DNA of 64,000 nt from an uncultured Acidimicrobiales bacterium (GTDB taxonomy: Bacteria; Actinomycetota; Acidimicrobiia; Acidimicrobiales; Bin134): contig OX638344.1 in assembly GCA_951813555.1 (NCBI GenBank), positions 2,695,076-2,759,075 of the forward strand, given 5' to 3'. Below are positions 41,891 through 50,916 of this stretch, piece by piece. The position numbers were made by a program, and so were the translations under genes. The notes beneath the pieces are model-generated. The model was not told the origin of the DNA and did no database searches. It saw only the letters and a list, made by a program, of their open reading frames with translations. Numbering within the stretch: the first letter of the stretch is position 1; every line of letters begins with the position of its first letter.

Positions 41891-44800
41891 GTCGCCTCGC
41901 TGAGGTCGGGATCACGACCCCCCAGCACGACGCCAGATCGTTGGATGCCAGATCGCTGTATAGCAGAGCGGGACCCACCGAGGTAGGAGGCAACCACCGC
42001 GGGATCCTCCAGAACCTCGCCTACGGCTCCCTCGGCCACCTTGGCGCCGAGGTCGAGGGCCACCATCCGGTCGCAGATCGACGCCAGCACAGCCATGTCG
42101 TGATCGATCACGAGGAGACTCGCGCCGGTGTCGTCACGGATCTGCTCCAACATCGGCCCGAGTGCCTCCGCCTCACGTTGGGCGATGCCCGAGGAGGGCT
42201 CGTCGAAGAGGATCACCCGCGGCGCGCCCACTGATTGACACGCGAGATCGACGATTCGCCGGGTTCCGGTGGACAACTCAGACACGAACTTCTCGCGGTA
42301 GGCATCGAGCCCGAGCATCCCGATTAGCTCGTCGACCTGGTGCTGGAGGCGGTCCTCGGCCCTGCGGACGTCGGGGAAGCCGAGGGCGGCGGCGACCGGA
42401 TCGCGGGTGGCCATGGTCTGGTCGAGGGCAACCTTCAACACGTCCTCCACGGTGAGCGATCCAAGAAGCCGGGAGTCCTGGAACGAGTGCCCGAGCCCCA
42501 GTCGAGCCCGACGATGGGGCGAGAGGTGGGTGATGTCTCGCCCATCGAGCAGCACCCTTCCCTCGTCGGGGGCCTGGAGGCCCGAGATCAGCTCGAACAC
42601 CGTGGTCTTCCCCGCGCCGTTCGGCCCAATGAGGCCGACTATCTCTCCTTCGCCCACTCGGAGCGAGACCCGATCCACCGCACGGTTTCCGGCGAACGAC
42701 TTGGACAGGGCCTCGATTTCGAGCCGCGGCGCAGTAGTGACCCCGGTGGCGGCGCCCGCAGGCCGCCGCCGTTGCGACGCGCCGGCCGCGGCCCCGCCCA
42801 AGAACACCGACCGGAGGACGTCGTCGCGCTCCAGCAGATCGCTCGTGGGTCCCCGGAAGCGGACTTCGCCCTTCTCCATGAAGAACGCGGTTTCCGCGAT
42901 GGCCAGCGCCACGTTCACGGATTGCTCGACCACCACGATCGTGACCCCGTCGTCGTTCAAGGCGCGCACCACTTCGAGGAGTTGCTCCACAACCACGGGG
43001 GCGAGGCCCAGCGACAGCTCGTCGATGAGGAGGATCCGGGGCTTGGCCATGAGCGCCATCGCCACGCCGAGCATGTGCTGCTGGCCGCCGGACAGGTTCG
43101 CGGCGGGCTCGTTCAGCTTCTCTCCAAGGCCCGGGAAAACCTCGAGCACTCGTGCGGTCTCCCGCTCCATGTGCAGCTTGTCCCGGCGGTGCAACCATCC
43201 GCCCAGGGCGATGTTCTCGGCGACGGTGAGGGATCCGAACACGCCCTTGCCGCCGGGCACCTGGGCGATCCCGAGCGCGGCGATCCGGTGCGGCGCCATC
43301 GTGGTGATGTCGGCCCCCTCGAACGACACCGACCCGCCGCTTGCTGCCGAAAGCCCGGAGACCGCCCGCAGCACGGTGGACTTTCCCGCGCCGTTGGTTC
43401 CCAGCAGCGCCACGAAGTCGCCCTCAGCCACTTCGATGTTGACGCCGAACAACACCTGCACCGGCCCGTACGACACGTCGATCGACCTCACGCTCAACAG
43501 CGAGCCATCGTGATCGTCGCCGATGAGGATATCGGGGAACGAGAAGTAGTCGGTGGGCGGCGCCTGCTTGCTCGGCAGATAGCGGAAAACGCCCTCGGCG
43601 TCGCGTCGAGGCGATCTCGGCTCGGCTACCGGCTCCGAATGCCCGAGCCCGGCGATCTCGCCGTGGTCGTCGATGCGCTGGTCGGCGAACAGATTGGGGA
43701 CCGGGATCTGGCGGCGGAAGGCCACGATGGCCAGCAAACGCCGACGGACCTCGTACAGCAGCCCGCCGAGTCCCTCGCGCAGAAACATCAACACCACCAG
43801 CAGGCCGACACCACTGCTGGCGAACAGCCACAGCGGCCGGATATCGGCGGGGATGTCGTCGCTGAAGAACTCGGTGCCCTGGAGGAACACCGCGCCGAGG
43901 ATCGCGCCCGGCACCGACCCGAGACCGCCGATGACCACCATCGTGAGGATCCGGATGCTCTCCGCAGGAGAGAACGAGCCCTGGCCGAGCGCCTGCTGGT
44001 GCAGCGTGAAGAGCCCCCCGGCCAAAGAGGCGTAGAAACCCGAGATGGCAAACGCCATCAGCTTGGTCCGGGTCAAGTTCACGCCGAACGCCTGGGCGTT
44101 GTCCTCGTTGTCGCGGGCCGCCCGGAGGACCCGCGCTGTGCGGGTTGCCTCTAGGCGCCCCACGGTCCAGATCACTCCAAGGAGCGCGGCGAGGCACACG
44201 TAGTAGAAGGCGTGTTCGCTCGACACGTCGATCCGCCCCAAGAGGGGCAGCCGGGTGACCCGTTCGCCGATGTTGTCGGGAAGGAACGTGAACCGATCCT
44301 CGTCGAGGAGGAACGACGCCGTCGCGACCGAGAAGGCGAGTGTGGTCACCGCGAGGAAGAGCCCGCGGATGCGCAGGGCCGGAAGCCCGACGATCACCGA
44401 CGCCACCGCCCCGACGACCCCGGCCAGCAGCAGAGTGAGGGTGAGGTCCCACTGGTAGTGCACGTTCACCACCGCCGCGGTGGCTGCGCCGATGGCGACG
44501 AATCCCATATGGCCGAGGCTGATCTCTCCGGACCAGCCGGTGAGGATCACCATGCTCACGGCGATGACCCCGTAGATCATGACTGCCGAAGCGAAGTTGG
44601 TGTCGGTGTCGCCGAGCCCGGTCGGCAGCCACAACAAGACGAGGATCATCGCCAGCTTGGCCAGCCATCCACCCCATTGCACCTCCGGGAGCGAGGCCAG
44701 CTTGCGGGGAATTTTCTTCACCGACGCGGTCTCTACCCACAATTCCTCGGCCTGGGCTTCGGCTCGACCGCGGGCTCGCCGCTGGAACAAGAGCACAACG

Positions 44801-45729
44801 ACGACGATCACGAACAGTGCCGGGTCGATCAGCGCCGCGGTGTCCTCGTTCCAGATGATGGCCGTCTCCAGTACGCCGAGAAACGTGGCGCCGACGAACA
44901 TCACCGAGTAGTTCTCCATCCGCCCCATCACCGCCACGGCGAGCGCCCGCAGGAGGATCGCTGGTCCAAAGGCGGGCCCGAGCGGGAGTCCGAACATTCC
45001 CGCCCGCAGCACCATGGCCACGGCGGCCAGCACCGCGACGATGATCCACACCACGTTCTGGGTTCCCCGCACGTCGATTCCCACCAGCGACGCGCGGTCC
45101 CGACTCTGGGCACTGGCTCTCACCGCGGTGCCCACACCGGTCCGGTTGAGGAACGCAATGAGGCCGAAGATGGTGACGGGCACGATGATCATCGCCAACA
45201 GGTCGTTGACCGTGAAGACAATCGGATCGATCTCGAAGGTGAAGTCGATTGGCGGGTTGAATCTCGGGAAGCGCAGGAGCGCCAATCCGTCCTCGTCGCT
45301 GAATAGCGTCGGGATGTAGAAGCCGATGCCGAGCAGCAGCTGGGCGAGCCCGATCGTGGCGACGCTGAGGATGATGCGCGGCGCCTTCCAGAACCGTCGG
45401 ATCACGAGGAACTCCACCGCCGAGCCCAGTGCCATGGCGACCACGATCGTGATCGGGAGCACCACGAAGTACGGCCAGTCCCAGTCCCTCAGCAGCGACA
45501 GGCCAACCGTGGCCGGCACCACGCCCAGGTCGGCCTGGGCGAAGTTGATGATTCCGTTCGTCTTGTAGACAAGCGACAGGCCGAACGCCAGCAGCGCGGT
45601 GAGCGAGCCGACCACCACGCCCTGAACGATCACGCCCGGCGGCGTGGGCCAGATGAACTGGAGCGCGCCGAGAGCAGCGCCCCACATCACCGCCTGGCGT
45701 GTGTGGCGAACAAGAGTGTGGGAGCTCAA
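41887..45729 (-). CDS. LivH-LivM-LivF-LivG fusion: complete branched-chain-type ABC importer in one chain
   Basis: A 1280-residue protein joining four parts that are normally separate. They are a LivH-like permease (about 20-320), a LivM-like permease (about 350-660), a LivF-like ATPase (Walker A GTNGAGKST near 776, signature LSGGQQHM, LLIDELSLGLAP) and a LivG-like ATPase (Walker A GPNGAGKTT near 1035, signature LSTGTRRI, ILFDEPSSGIAQ). TTG 45729 is chosen because a strong GGGAGGAG ribosome site lies just upstream and it overlaps the preceding stop (TTGA). It presumably works with the anchored binding protein at 36473. The coding frame is continuous, with no sign of joining by sequence error. 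Confidence 0.88.
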   Translation of the reverse strand: MSSHTLVRHTRQAVMWGAALGALQFIWPTPPGVIVQGVVVGSLTALLAFGLSLVYKTNGIINFAQADLGVVPATVGLSLLRDWDWPYFVVLPITIVVAMALGSAVEFLVIRRFWKAPRIILSVATIGLAQLLLGIGFYIPTLFSDEDGLALLRFPRFNPPIDFTFEIDPIVFTVNDLLAMIIVPVTIFGLIAFLNRTGVGTAVRASAQSRDRASLVGIDVRGTQNVVWIIVAVLAAVAMVLRAGMFGLPLGPAFGPAILLRALAVAVMGRMENYSVMFVGATFLGVLETAIIWNEDTAALIDPALFVIVVVVLLFQRRARGRAEAQAEELWVETASVKKIPRKLASLPEVQWGGWLAKLAMILVLLWLPTGLGDTDTNFASAVMIYGVIAVSMVILTGWSGEISLGHMGFVAIGAATAAVVNVHYQWDLTLTLLLAGVVGAVASVIVGLPALRIRGLFLAVTTLAFSVATASFLLDEDRFTFLPDNIGERVTRLPLLGRIDVSSEHAFYYVCLAALLGVIWTVGRLEATRTARVLRAARDNEDNAQAFGVNLTRTKLMAFAISGFYASLAGGLFTLHQQALGQGSFSPAESIRILTMVVIGGLGSVPGAILGAVFLQGTEFFSDDIPADIRPLWLFASSGVGLLVVLMFLREGLGGLLYEVRRRLLAIVAFRRQIPVPNLFADQRIDDHGEIAGLGHSEPVAEPRSPRRDAEGVFRYLPSKQAPPTDYFSFPDILIGDDHDGSLLSVRSIDVSYGPVQVLFGVNIEVAEGDFVALLGTNGAGKSTVLRAVSGLSAASGGSVSFEGADITTMAPHRIAALGIAQVPGGKGVFGSLTVAENIALGGWLHRRDKLHMERETARVLEVFPGLGEKLNEPAANLSGGQQHMLGVAMALMAKPRILLIDELSLGLAPVVVEQLLEVVRALNDDGVTIVVVEQSVNVALAIAETAFFMEKGEVRFRGPTSDLLERDDVLRSVFLGGAAAGASQRRRPAGAATGVTTAPRLEIEALSKSFAGNRAVDRVSLRVGEGEIVGLIGPNGAGKTTVFELISGLQAPDEGRVLLDGRDITHLSPHRRARLGLGHSFQDSRLLGSLTVEDVLKVALDQTMATRDPVAAALGFPDVRRAEDRLQHQVDELIGMLGLDAYREKFVSELSTGTRRIVDLACQSVGAPRVILFDEPSSGIAQREAEALGPMLEQIRDDTGASLLVIDHDMAVLASICDRMVALDLGAKVAEGAVGEVLEDPAVVASYLGGSRSAIQRSGIQRSGVVLGGRDPDLSEAT

Positions 45730-46226
45730 CAGAACTCCTCCCGGCGCTCTTCGCACTCGTCGCTTTCCGGCTCGCCGCGAACGACGAGGACGCACCCGCG
45801 GGAGGCAATCGCGCCGTCTTCGCTCACGCCGAAGTCGGCCGTGGCCCAGTCCGACCGATCGCGGGCGTGCTCATCCACCGAGAGAAACTTGGACCCCGCG
45901 GGATCGTCGGTAAACCAGGTGAGGATGTCGCCGTCGAAGTCGTCGTCCTCGTCGACGGGAAGGAACTCGGCGCTAACGAAGAACTCGCTGTCGCCCCGCT
46001 CGTGGGCGCGACCGTGGCGCAGCGTCCCGTCCTCGGTGAGGCGCGCGTCCAGCGTCTCCATGGTGACGGAGAGCGCAACGTCGCATTCGGAGACTTCGAT
46101 CGAGGGACCCGCGCAGGTGGCGAGGATTGGGACGGCAAGGGCCACGATCACCAAGAGGCTGGCGCGCCGGCGCCCGGCGGCGACGGTCATGGTCGTTTCG
46201 GGTGGGCATGCCGTTGACTCGGTCAT
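45726..46226 (-). CDS. Secreted or lipid-anchored protein of unknown function
   Basis: 166 residues. A basic N-terminus and hydrophobic helix (SLLVIVALAVPILATC, about 24-39) end in LATC-AG, a lipobox-like site, although Thr at -1 is uncommon. The mature part is acidic with a Cys pair near the C-terminus. ATG 46226 has the ribosome site GGGAGGGCAG; a second in-frame ATG lies 36 bp downstream. The stop overlaps the TTG start of the LivHMFG fusion, so the two are coupled. It may be an accessory subunit of the transporter. Confidence 0.65.
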   Translation of the reverse strand: MTESTACPPETTMTVAAGRRRASLLVIVALAVPILATCAGPSIEVSECDVALSVTMETLDARLTEDGTLRHGRAHERGDSEFFVSAEFLPVDEDDDFDGDILTWFTDDPAGSKFLSVDEHARDRSDWATADFGVSEDGAIASRGCVLVVRGEPESDECEERREEFC

Positions 46227-46340
46227 CTCTGCCCTCCCCGATCTCGATATGTGTCCGGGCGGATGCTGCCGCCTGATACGTCACCCTGTTGTACAGGGCA
46301 ATGAGCCGTACTCAGAGGTAGACATTACGTCGTCGCGGAC

Positions 46341-46358
46341 GGCGCCTGGTTGGGCGCC
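46341..46358 (-). terminator. Possible hairpin after the flotillin gene
   Basis: GGCGCC-TGGTTG-GGCGCC, a perfect 6-bp stem 14 bp beyond the flotillin stop. There is no U-tract. A second small stem (CCCTG/CAGGG, 46284-46298) lies further on. Confidence 0.3.
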
Positions 46359-46371
46359 AACGAGATTCGGG

Positions 46372-47784
46372 TCAGGCCTCGGGAGAATCCTCGCCGCCGA
46401 GCTGGTCGGCGATCTCACGGAGTCGCTCAACGGCGGTTTCATCGTCGAGCTCGCCGAGGTAGGCGGGGAGTTTGATGCCTACTTGGGCCGCCAGGTCGTG
46501 GATGGGGGGCAGGGAGCCGGCCAGGCCGGAGAGGAAGTTGGCGGTGCTGTTCCCGGAATTGCCGTCGCTGCCCCCTGAGTCCCAAACGGTAATCTGGTCG
46601 ATCTTCAGATTGGAGATGGCCTTTACCTGCTCGGCCACCAGGGTCGGCATCTGCTCGGCGATCAGCAGCAGGGCAGCCAGCTGGGGATTGCCACCGGCGC
46701 TGTCCACCAGCGCACCCAGACCCTCGGCCCGCCGGGTGAGCAGGGCCAACAAGCCCAGCGCCTCGGCCTCCATGAGCAGGCGCTGACCGTCGGCCTCGCC
46801 GCCTTTGACCAGCCTGATGCGGTCGGCCTCGGCCTCGGCCAGGGTTCGCACTCGCTCCCTCTCCACCTCGGCGGGCACCACGATGTCGGCTTCCTGCGAA
46901 GCCTTGTCACGGGAGGCCCGGGCTTGCTCGGCTTGGCCTTCAGCGGCAAACGACTCTTCGGCAGCCCGGGCCTGGGTGACCCGCTCGGCGGTGACCGCGG
47001 CCCGCTCGGCCTCGGCCTCCTGCTGGCGGCGCTCGCCGTCGGACTGGGCGATCACCACGTGGGATTCGTTCTCCCCCTCAGTGGCGGTGGCATTGGCCTG
47101 GGCCACTTTGATGCGTTGCTCCCTCTGGGCCTCGGCCGCCCCAATGTCGCCGTCGCGCTCTTGCTCGGCCACCTTGATCTTGGCTTCGTTGATGGCTCGG
47201 GCGGCCGCTTCCCGGCCCAGGGCGTCGATGTAGCCCGACTCGTCGGTGATGTCCTGGATGTTGACGTTGATGAGCCGCAGACCCACCTTGCGCAACTCGA
47301 TCTCCAGCGACTCGGTGATGTTGGTGATCAGCTTCTCCCGGTCGGCGTTGATCTCCTCGATGGGCATGGTGGCGATAACCACCCGCATCTGGCCGAAGAT
47401 GATGTCCCGGGCCAGGTTCTCGATCTCTGCCAGGCTCAGCCCCAGCATCCGTTCGGCGGCATTCTGCATCACACCGGGCTCGGTGGAGACCCCCACCGTG
47501 AACGTGGCCGGCGTGTTGACCCGGATGTTCTGCTGGGACAGGGCGCCTTGGAGCTTGATCTCGATGGGGATGGGGGTGAGATCCAAGAAGGCGTAGCCCT
47601 GGATTACGGGCCACACCAGGGCACCGCCGCCGTGGAGGCATCGGGCCGATTGGCCCTGGCCCCCGACTCGGCCGTAGATAACCAGCACGCGGTCGGATGG
47701 GCATCGCTTGAAGCGGGAGGAAATCCACAGCAGGGCAATGAGAAGAATGGCAATGAGGCCAGCAACTAGGGCAATAACAGCCAT
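46372..47784 (-). CDS. Flotillin-like SPFH protein
   Basis: 470 residues: an N-terminal membrane helix (about 3-24), an SPFH/band 7 domain (about 30-190), and a long Ala/Glu/Arg-rich coiled-coil (about 195-330) typical of flotillins. The C-terminal region (AISNLKIDQITVWDSGG) contains the VWDSG pattern of bacterial flotillins. Such proteins scaffold membrane microdomains. ATG 47784 follows an AAGGACTCC ribosome site. The NfeD-like gene lies 33 bp upstream on the same strand, the usual flotillin partner pairing. Confidence 0.9.
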   Translation of the reverse strand: MAVIALVAGLIAILLIALLWISSRFKRCPSDRVLVIYGRVGGQGQSARCLHGGGALVWPVIQGYAFLDLTPIPIEIKLQGALSQQNIRVNTPATFTVGVSTEPGVMQNAAERMLGLSLAEIENLARDIIFGQMRVVIATMPIEEINADREKLITNITESLEIELRKVGLRLINVNIQDITDESGYIDALGREAAARAINEAKIKVAEQERDGDIGAAEAQREQRIKVAQANATATEGENESHVVIAQSDGERRQQEAEAERAAVTAERVTQARAAEESFAAEGQAEQARASRDKASQEADIVVPAEVERERVRTLAEAEADRIRLVKGGEADGQRLLMEAEALGLLALLTRRAEGLGALVDSAGGNPQLAALLLIAEQMPTLVAEQVKAISNLKIDQITVWDSGGSDGNSGNSTANFLSGLAGSLPPIHDLAAQVGIKLPAYLGELDDETAVERLREIADQLGGEDSPEA

Positions 47785-47817
47785 CAAGGAGTCCTTTCGG
47801 GTCTATCTAGGTATGGG

Positions 47818-48372
47818 TTACAGGGGCCTGACGAGGACGGTCGACTGATCCACCACCGACACCACGGTGACGCGGGTCTGAGCGGGAAGGTCGGCATCCG
47901 AGTTGGTGTAGGCGTCAATCACCCGGAGCCGCCCCTGGATGAGGACTTCGACTTTGCCGGGCATGGATCGGTTGGCCGGGATTGGCAGGTACACGGTGCC
48001 GATGACGCCCACCGCGCTCTGGTAGTCGACCGATCCGCTCTCCTCCATCTGGGAGAACTTGCGCCACATGAAGCCCACGGCGAAGAACACCGCCAGCCCT
48101 ACCGCGATGGCCACGATGACCGAGACCGGGGTGGAGCTGTCCGCCTCCTTCATCAAAACGCCGGTCCAGCCGAAAGCGAAGAAGAACGCCGTCAGGCTTC
48201 GCAGGGACAGGAATCCCGTTCCCGCCCCCTCGTCGTCAAGATCGATGTCGAGGTCGGAGCCGACGCCGAAGCCCAAGAACAGAAGCTGGAGTATGAGGAA
48301 GACGCCGGCGATGATGCCGATCAGATAGAACACCTGGAGGTCGCCGGTCAGGCCATCCCACCAGTCGCCCAT
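47818..48372 (-). CDS. NfeD-like membrane protein, flotillin partner
   Basis: 184 residues: membrane helices near 15-35, 58-75 and 84-105, then an OB-fold-like C-terminal domain (GVIGTVYLPIPANRSMPGKV...TRVTVVSVVDQSTVLVRPL). This is the short, protease-free NfeD/YuaF type that works with flotillin. ATG 48372 has a strong ACAGGAGGAC ribosome site. Upstream, GAGATAGC and GAGATAGA form a short tandem repeat. It leads a two-gene operon with the flotillin gene. Confidence 0.82.
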   Translation of the reverse strand: MGDWWDGLTGDLQVFYLIGIIAGVFLILQLLFLGFGVGSDLDIDLDDEGAGTGFLSLRSLTAFFFAFGWTGVLMKEADSSTPVSVIVAIAVGLAVFFAVGFMWRKFSQMEESGSVDYQSAVGVIGTVYLPIPANRSMPGKVEVLIQGRLRVIDAYTNSDADLPAQTRVTVVSVVDQSTVLVRPL

Positions 48373-48557
48373 CTGATTGTCCTCCTGTCTATCTCGCTAT
48401 CTCGCAGTCCGGCACGCAGTCCGACGCTGGCCTGCGGTTTGGGCCTCAACAATGGCCATCCTACCGGCTTTCCGGCCGATTTCCTCCCTGCCCCTCCTTC
48501 CTGGGCAAATGGCTTGTGAATGGCCAGGTCCCAGGCTACGCGTGGCAAAGTCTCAGG

Positions 48558-49688
48558 ATGGCTGAGGCCAAGGTGCGCTGGACGCACCAGTGGAAGGAGC
48601 TCTACGAGGAGGTCATCGACTCGGGACTGTGCACCGGCTGTGCCGGCTGCGTGATTGCCTGCCCGCACGACGTGATCGGCTACAAGCACGAGCCCGGCCA
48701 GTACAAGCCTTTCCACCTTGAGGAGGAGCTGGGCCTCTCCGACTGCATCCACGGTCAGAAGGGGTGTACCTCTTGCACCCGGGCCTGTCCCCGGTTCCGC
48801 ACCTGGGAAGCCGAGGCCGACGAGCACCTGTTCGGCCGCATCCGCAACGAGGACGAGGTGTCGGGCATCTATAGCGACATCCTGCTGGTAAGGGCCAGCG
48901 ACGACTATGTGTACGAAGTGGGCCAAGACGGCGGTTTGGTGTCGGCCATTTTGATTTGGTGCCTGGAGAACGACGTGATCGACGGCGCCCTCACCTCATT
49001 TCTGGAGGGAGGCGGAGCCGACGGCTGGAAGGCGGTCCCCGGCCTGGCCGTCAATCGGGAGGAGGTGCTGCGGGGGGCGGGCAGCCGCTACACGTACTCT
49101 GCCAACCCGCTGGCCTATCGGGAGGCTAATGAGCAGGGGCTCCAGCGCCTGGCCCTGGTCGGCATGAGCTGCCAAACCTCGATTGGCCCGGTGATGTGGA
49201 ACCGCAAGGTGGGCAAGGTGGGCCGCCCCATCAAGTTGAACATCGGGCTGTTGTGCTCCAAGAGCTTCGACGACTCCATGTTCGAGGAGCTGTTCTGGGT
49301 GAAGTACGGCCTGCCCACCGACCAGATCGCCAAGATGAACATCAAAGGCGTGTTCCAGGTGTGGATGAAGAACGGCGACTACCACGAGATCAACCTCAAG
49401 GAGTGCCACGCCTGGACCCGGGAGGGATGCCACCTCTGCCCCGACTTCGCCGCCGAGCACGCCGACATCTCCACCGGGGGTATCGGCGACGCTACCGATT
49501 GGACGCTCACCGTGGTTCGCACTGAGCTGGGCCGGGCCGTCGTCAACGCCATGCTGGAGGACGGGGTTATCGAGGCCCGCCCCGGCGACGACGATCCCGG
49601 CGCGGTGGCCCTGATGCACAAGCTGGCCGCCAAGAGCCGCCAACGCTGGCCCGACTGGGCCGAGAGCGCGGTCCGGGTGGGGGTTTGA
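48558..49688 (+). CDS. FrhB-type F420-linked oxidoreductase with two [4Fe-4S] clusters
   Basis: A 376-residue coenzyme F420 hydrogenase/dehydrogenase beta-subunit family protein. The N-terminal ferredoxin domain has CTGCAGCVIACP (about 21-32) and CTSCTRACPRF (about 72-82), two [4Fe-4S] binding sets. The FrhB N and C domains follow with QDGGLVSAIL, MSCQTSIGPVMWN, LGLLCSKSF-like NIGLLCSKSFDDSMFEE, and a late CHLCPDFAAEHADIS motif. It oxidises or reduces F420 with ferredoxin-type electron transfer; the physiological partner is unknown. ATG 48558 is used, with GTG 48516 possible. It stands alone and has no hydrogenase genes nearby. Confidence 0.85.
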   Translation: MAEAKVRWTHQWKELYEEVIDSGLCTGCAGCVIACPHDVIGYKHEPGQYKPFHLEEELGLSDCIHGQKGCTSCTRACPRFRTWEAEADEHLFGRIRNEDEVSGIYSDILLVRASDDYVYEVGQDGGLVSAILIWCLENDVIDGALTSFLEGGGADGWKAVPGLAVNREEVLRGAGSRYTYSANPLAYREANEQGLQRLALVGMSCQTSIGPVMWNRKVGKVGRPIKLNIGLLCSKSFDDSMFEELFWVKYGLPTDQIAKMNIKGVFQVWMKNGDYHEINLKECHAWTREGCHLCPDFAAEHADISTGGIGDATDWTLTVVRTELGRAVVNAMLEDGVIEARPGDDDPGAVALMHKLAAKSRQRWPDWAESAVRVGV

Positions 49689-49722
49689 GCTCCGTTCGGC
49701 TGCCGAGGTCCCGCCGTGACAG

Positions 49723-50109
49723 TTAGATCCCCGATTTCTCCAGAATGCACTGGCGCATGATCAGGCTCACCTCTTCGGTCAGGTCGGCGTTGATATTGCT
49801 GCGGAGGTCGTCGTCGAGCTGCTTGAACTCCTCAAAGGTCAGCGCATCTCTGATCTTGTCGAAGCCGCACTTGCACACGTCGGCCAGGTTGGCCCTCACC
49901 TGTTCGTCCAGGTCGTCGCGGCCCGCTTCTTTGCAGCCGTCGCGGAAGTTCCGCTCGGGCTGGCCGACATTGGGCTCCACTGGGCTGTTGTCATCGAATT
50001 GGTAGTCGGCGGCATTGTCGTCATAGAAGGTGGGCGCACCGGAATTGCCGCAGGCGGCCGCCACCAACAACAGCGCGGCCACCACGGCGAGCAAACGGGC
50101 TTTCGTCAC
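49723..50109 (-). CDS. Small lipoprotein of unknown function
   Basis: 128 residues. A signal peptide ends in a clear lipobox (LLVAAACGNSG, Cys about 20). The mature protein is acidic and has a conserved-looking Cys arrangement (DGCKEAG, VCKCGF, RQCIL). GTG 50109 is the start. It lies convergent to the FrhB-type gene, with 34 bp between the stops. No function can be assigned. Confidence 0.7.
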   Translation of the reverse strand: MTKARLLAVVAALLLVAAACGNSGAPTFYDDNAADYQFDDNSPVEPNVGQPERNFRDGCKEAGRDDLDEQVRANLADVCKCGFDKIRDALTFEEFKQLDDDLRSNINADLTEEVSLIMRQCILEKSGI

Positions 50110-50159
50110 GGCCCCAACGGTATCGCCCTATTCCCCGTGGTCGCGAACCATTCCCAGCC

Positions 50160-50828
50160 CTACGTGGAGTCGGCCAGTTCCAATGCTCGACCGAATACCT
50201 CGTCCAGCATGTCGGAAGTGAGCCGTCCGGTGAACGTGTTCTGCTGGCTCACGTGGTAAGAGCACACCACCATGGGGCCACCGGGGGCGGCCACCTCCAG
50301 GCCGTGGGCGAACTTGGGCCGGGGCTTCACCCCCAACTCGGCCGCCACCGCCCCGTAACCGATGGCCCCCAGGGCCACGAACACCCGGGCTCGGCTCAAC
50401 AGGGCCAGCTCCCGCACCAGGAACGGGCGGCATGTGTCCCGTTCGGCTGGGGTCGGCTTGTTCTGGGGCGGGGCACACCGCACTGGGGCGGTGATATAGG
50501 TGTCGCGCAGCACCAGCCCGTCGTCCCTGTCGGTGGCATCGGGCTGGTTGGCCAGTCCCACTCGGTGCAGCGAGGCGTACAGGAAGTCGCCCGAGCGGTC
50601 GCCGGTGAACATGCGCCCAGTGCGGTTCGCGCCGTGGGCCGCCGGCGCCAGGCCCACAACCACGATACGGGCCTCGGGATCGCCGAAGCCCGGCACCGGC
50701 CGGCCCCAGTACGTCCAATCCCGGTAGGCGGCCCGCTTGACCTCGGCCACCTCTTCCCGCCAGGCCACGAGTCGGGGGCAGGCCCGGCAAGAGATAACAT
50801 CGGCGGCCAGTTCGTCAAACGAATCCAC
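50160..50828 (-). CDS. udgB: Uracil-DNA glycosylase, family 5 (UdgB)
   Basis: A 222-residue uracil-DNA glycosylase that removes uracil and related bases in base excision repair. Motif A is the family 5 form GLAPAAHGANRTGRMFTGDRSG (shown here in two parts: GLAPAAHG and ANRTGRMFTGDRSG, about 60-81). Cysteines for the [4Fe-4S] cluster are in SCRACPRL near the start, RCAPP, and TCRPFL. The C-terminal motif is CSYHVSQQNT (His in the catalytic loop). I start it at GTG 50828; further upstream codons are antisense to the next gene. It diverges from the phosphatase gene at 50917. Confidence 0.9.
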   Translation of the reverse strand: MDSFDELAADVISCRACPRLVAWREEVAEVKRAAYRDWTYWGRPVPGFGDPEARIVVVGLAPAAHGANRTGRMFTGDRSGDFLYASLHRVGLANQPDATDRDDGLVLRDTYITAPVRCAPPQNKPTPAERDTCRPFLVRELALLSRARVFVALGAIGYGAVAAELGVKPRPKFAHGLEVAAPGGPMVVCSYHVSQQNTFTGRLTSDMLDEVFGRALELADST

Positions 50829-50916
50829 GACCGGCAAGCTAGAAGACCCAGAGACCCAATGGCTGGCAATTACTGTCAGGCGGAATTTCAAGCAAAGTCC
50901 AGAATCCACAGAGCAA

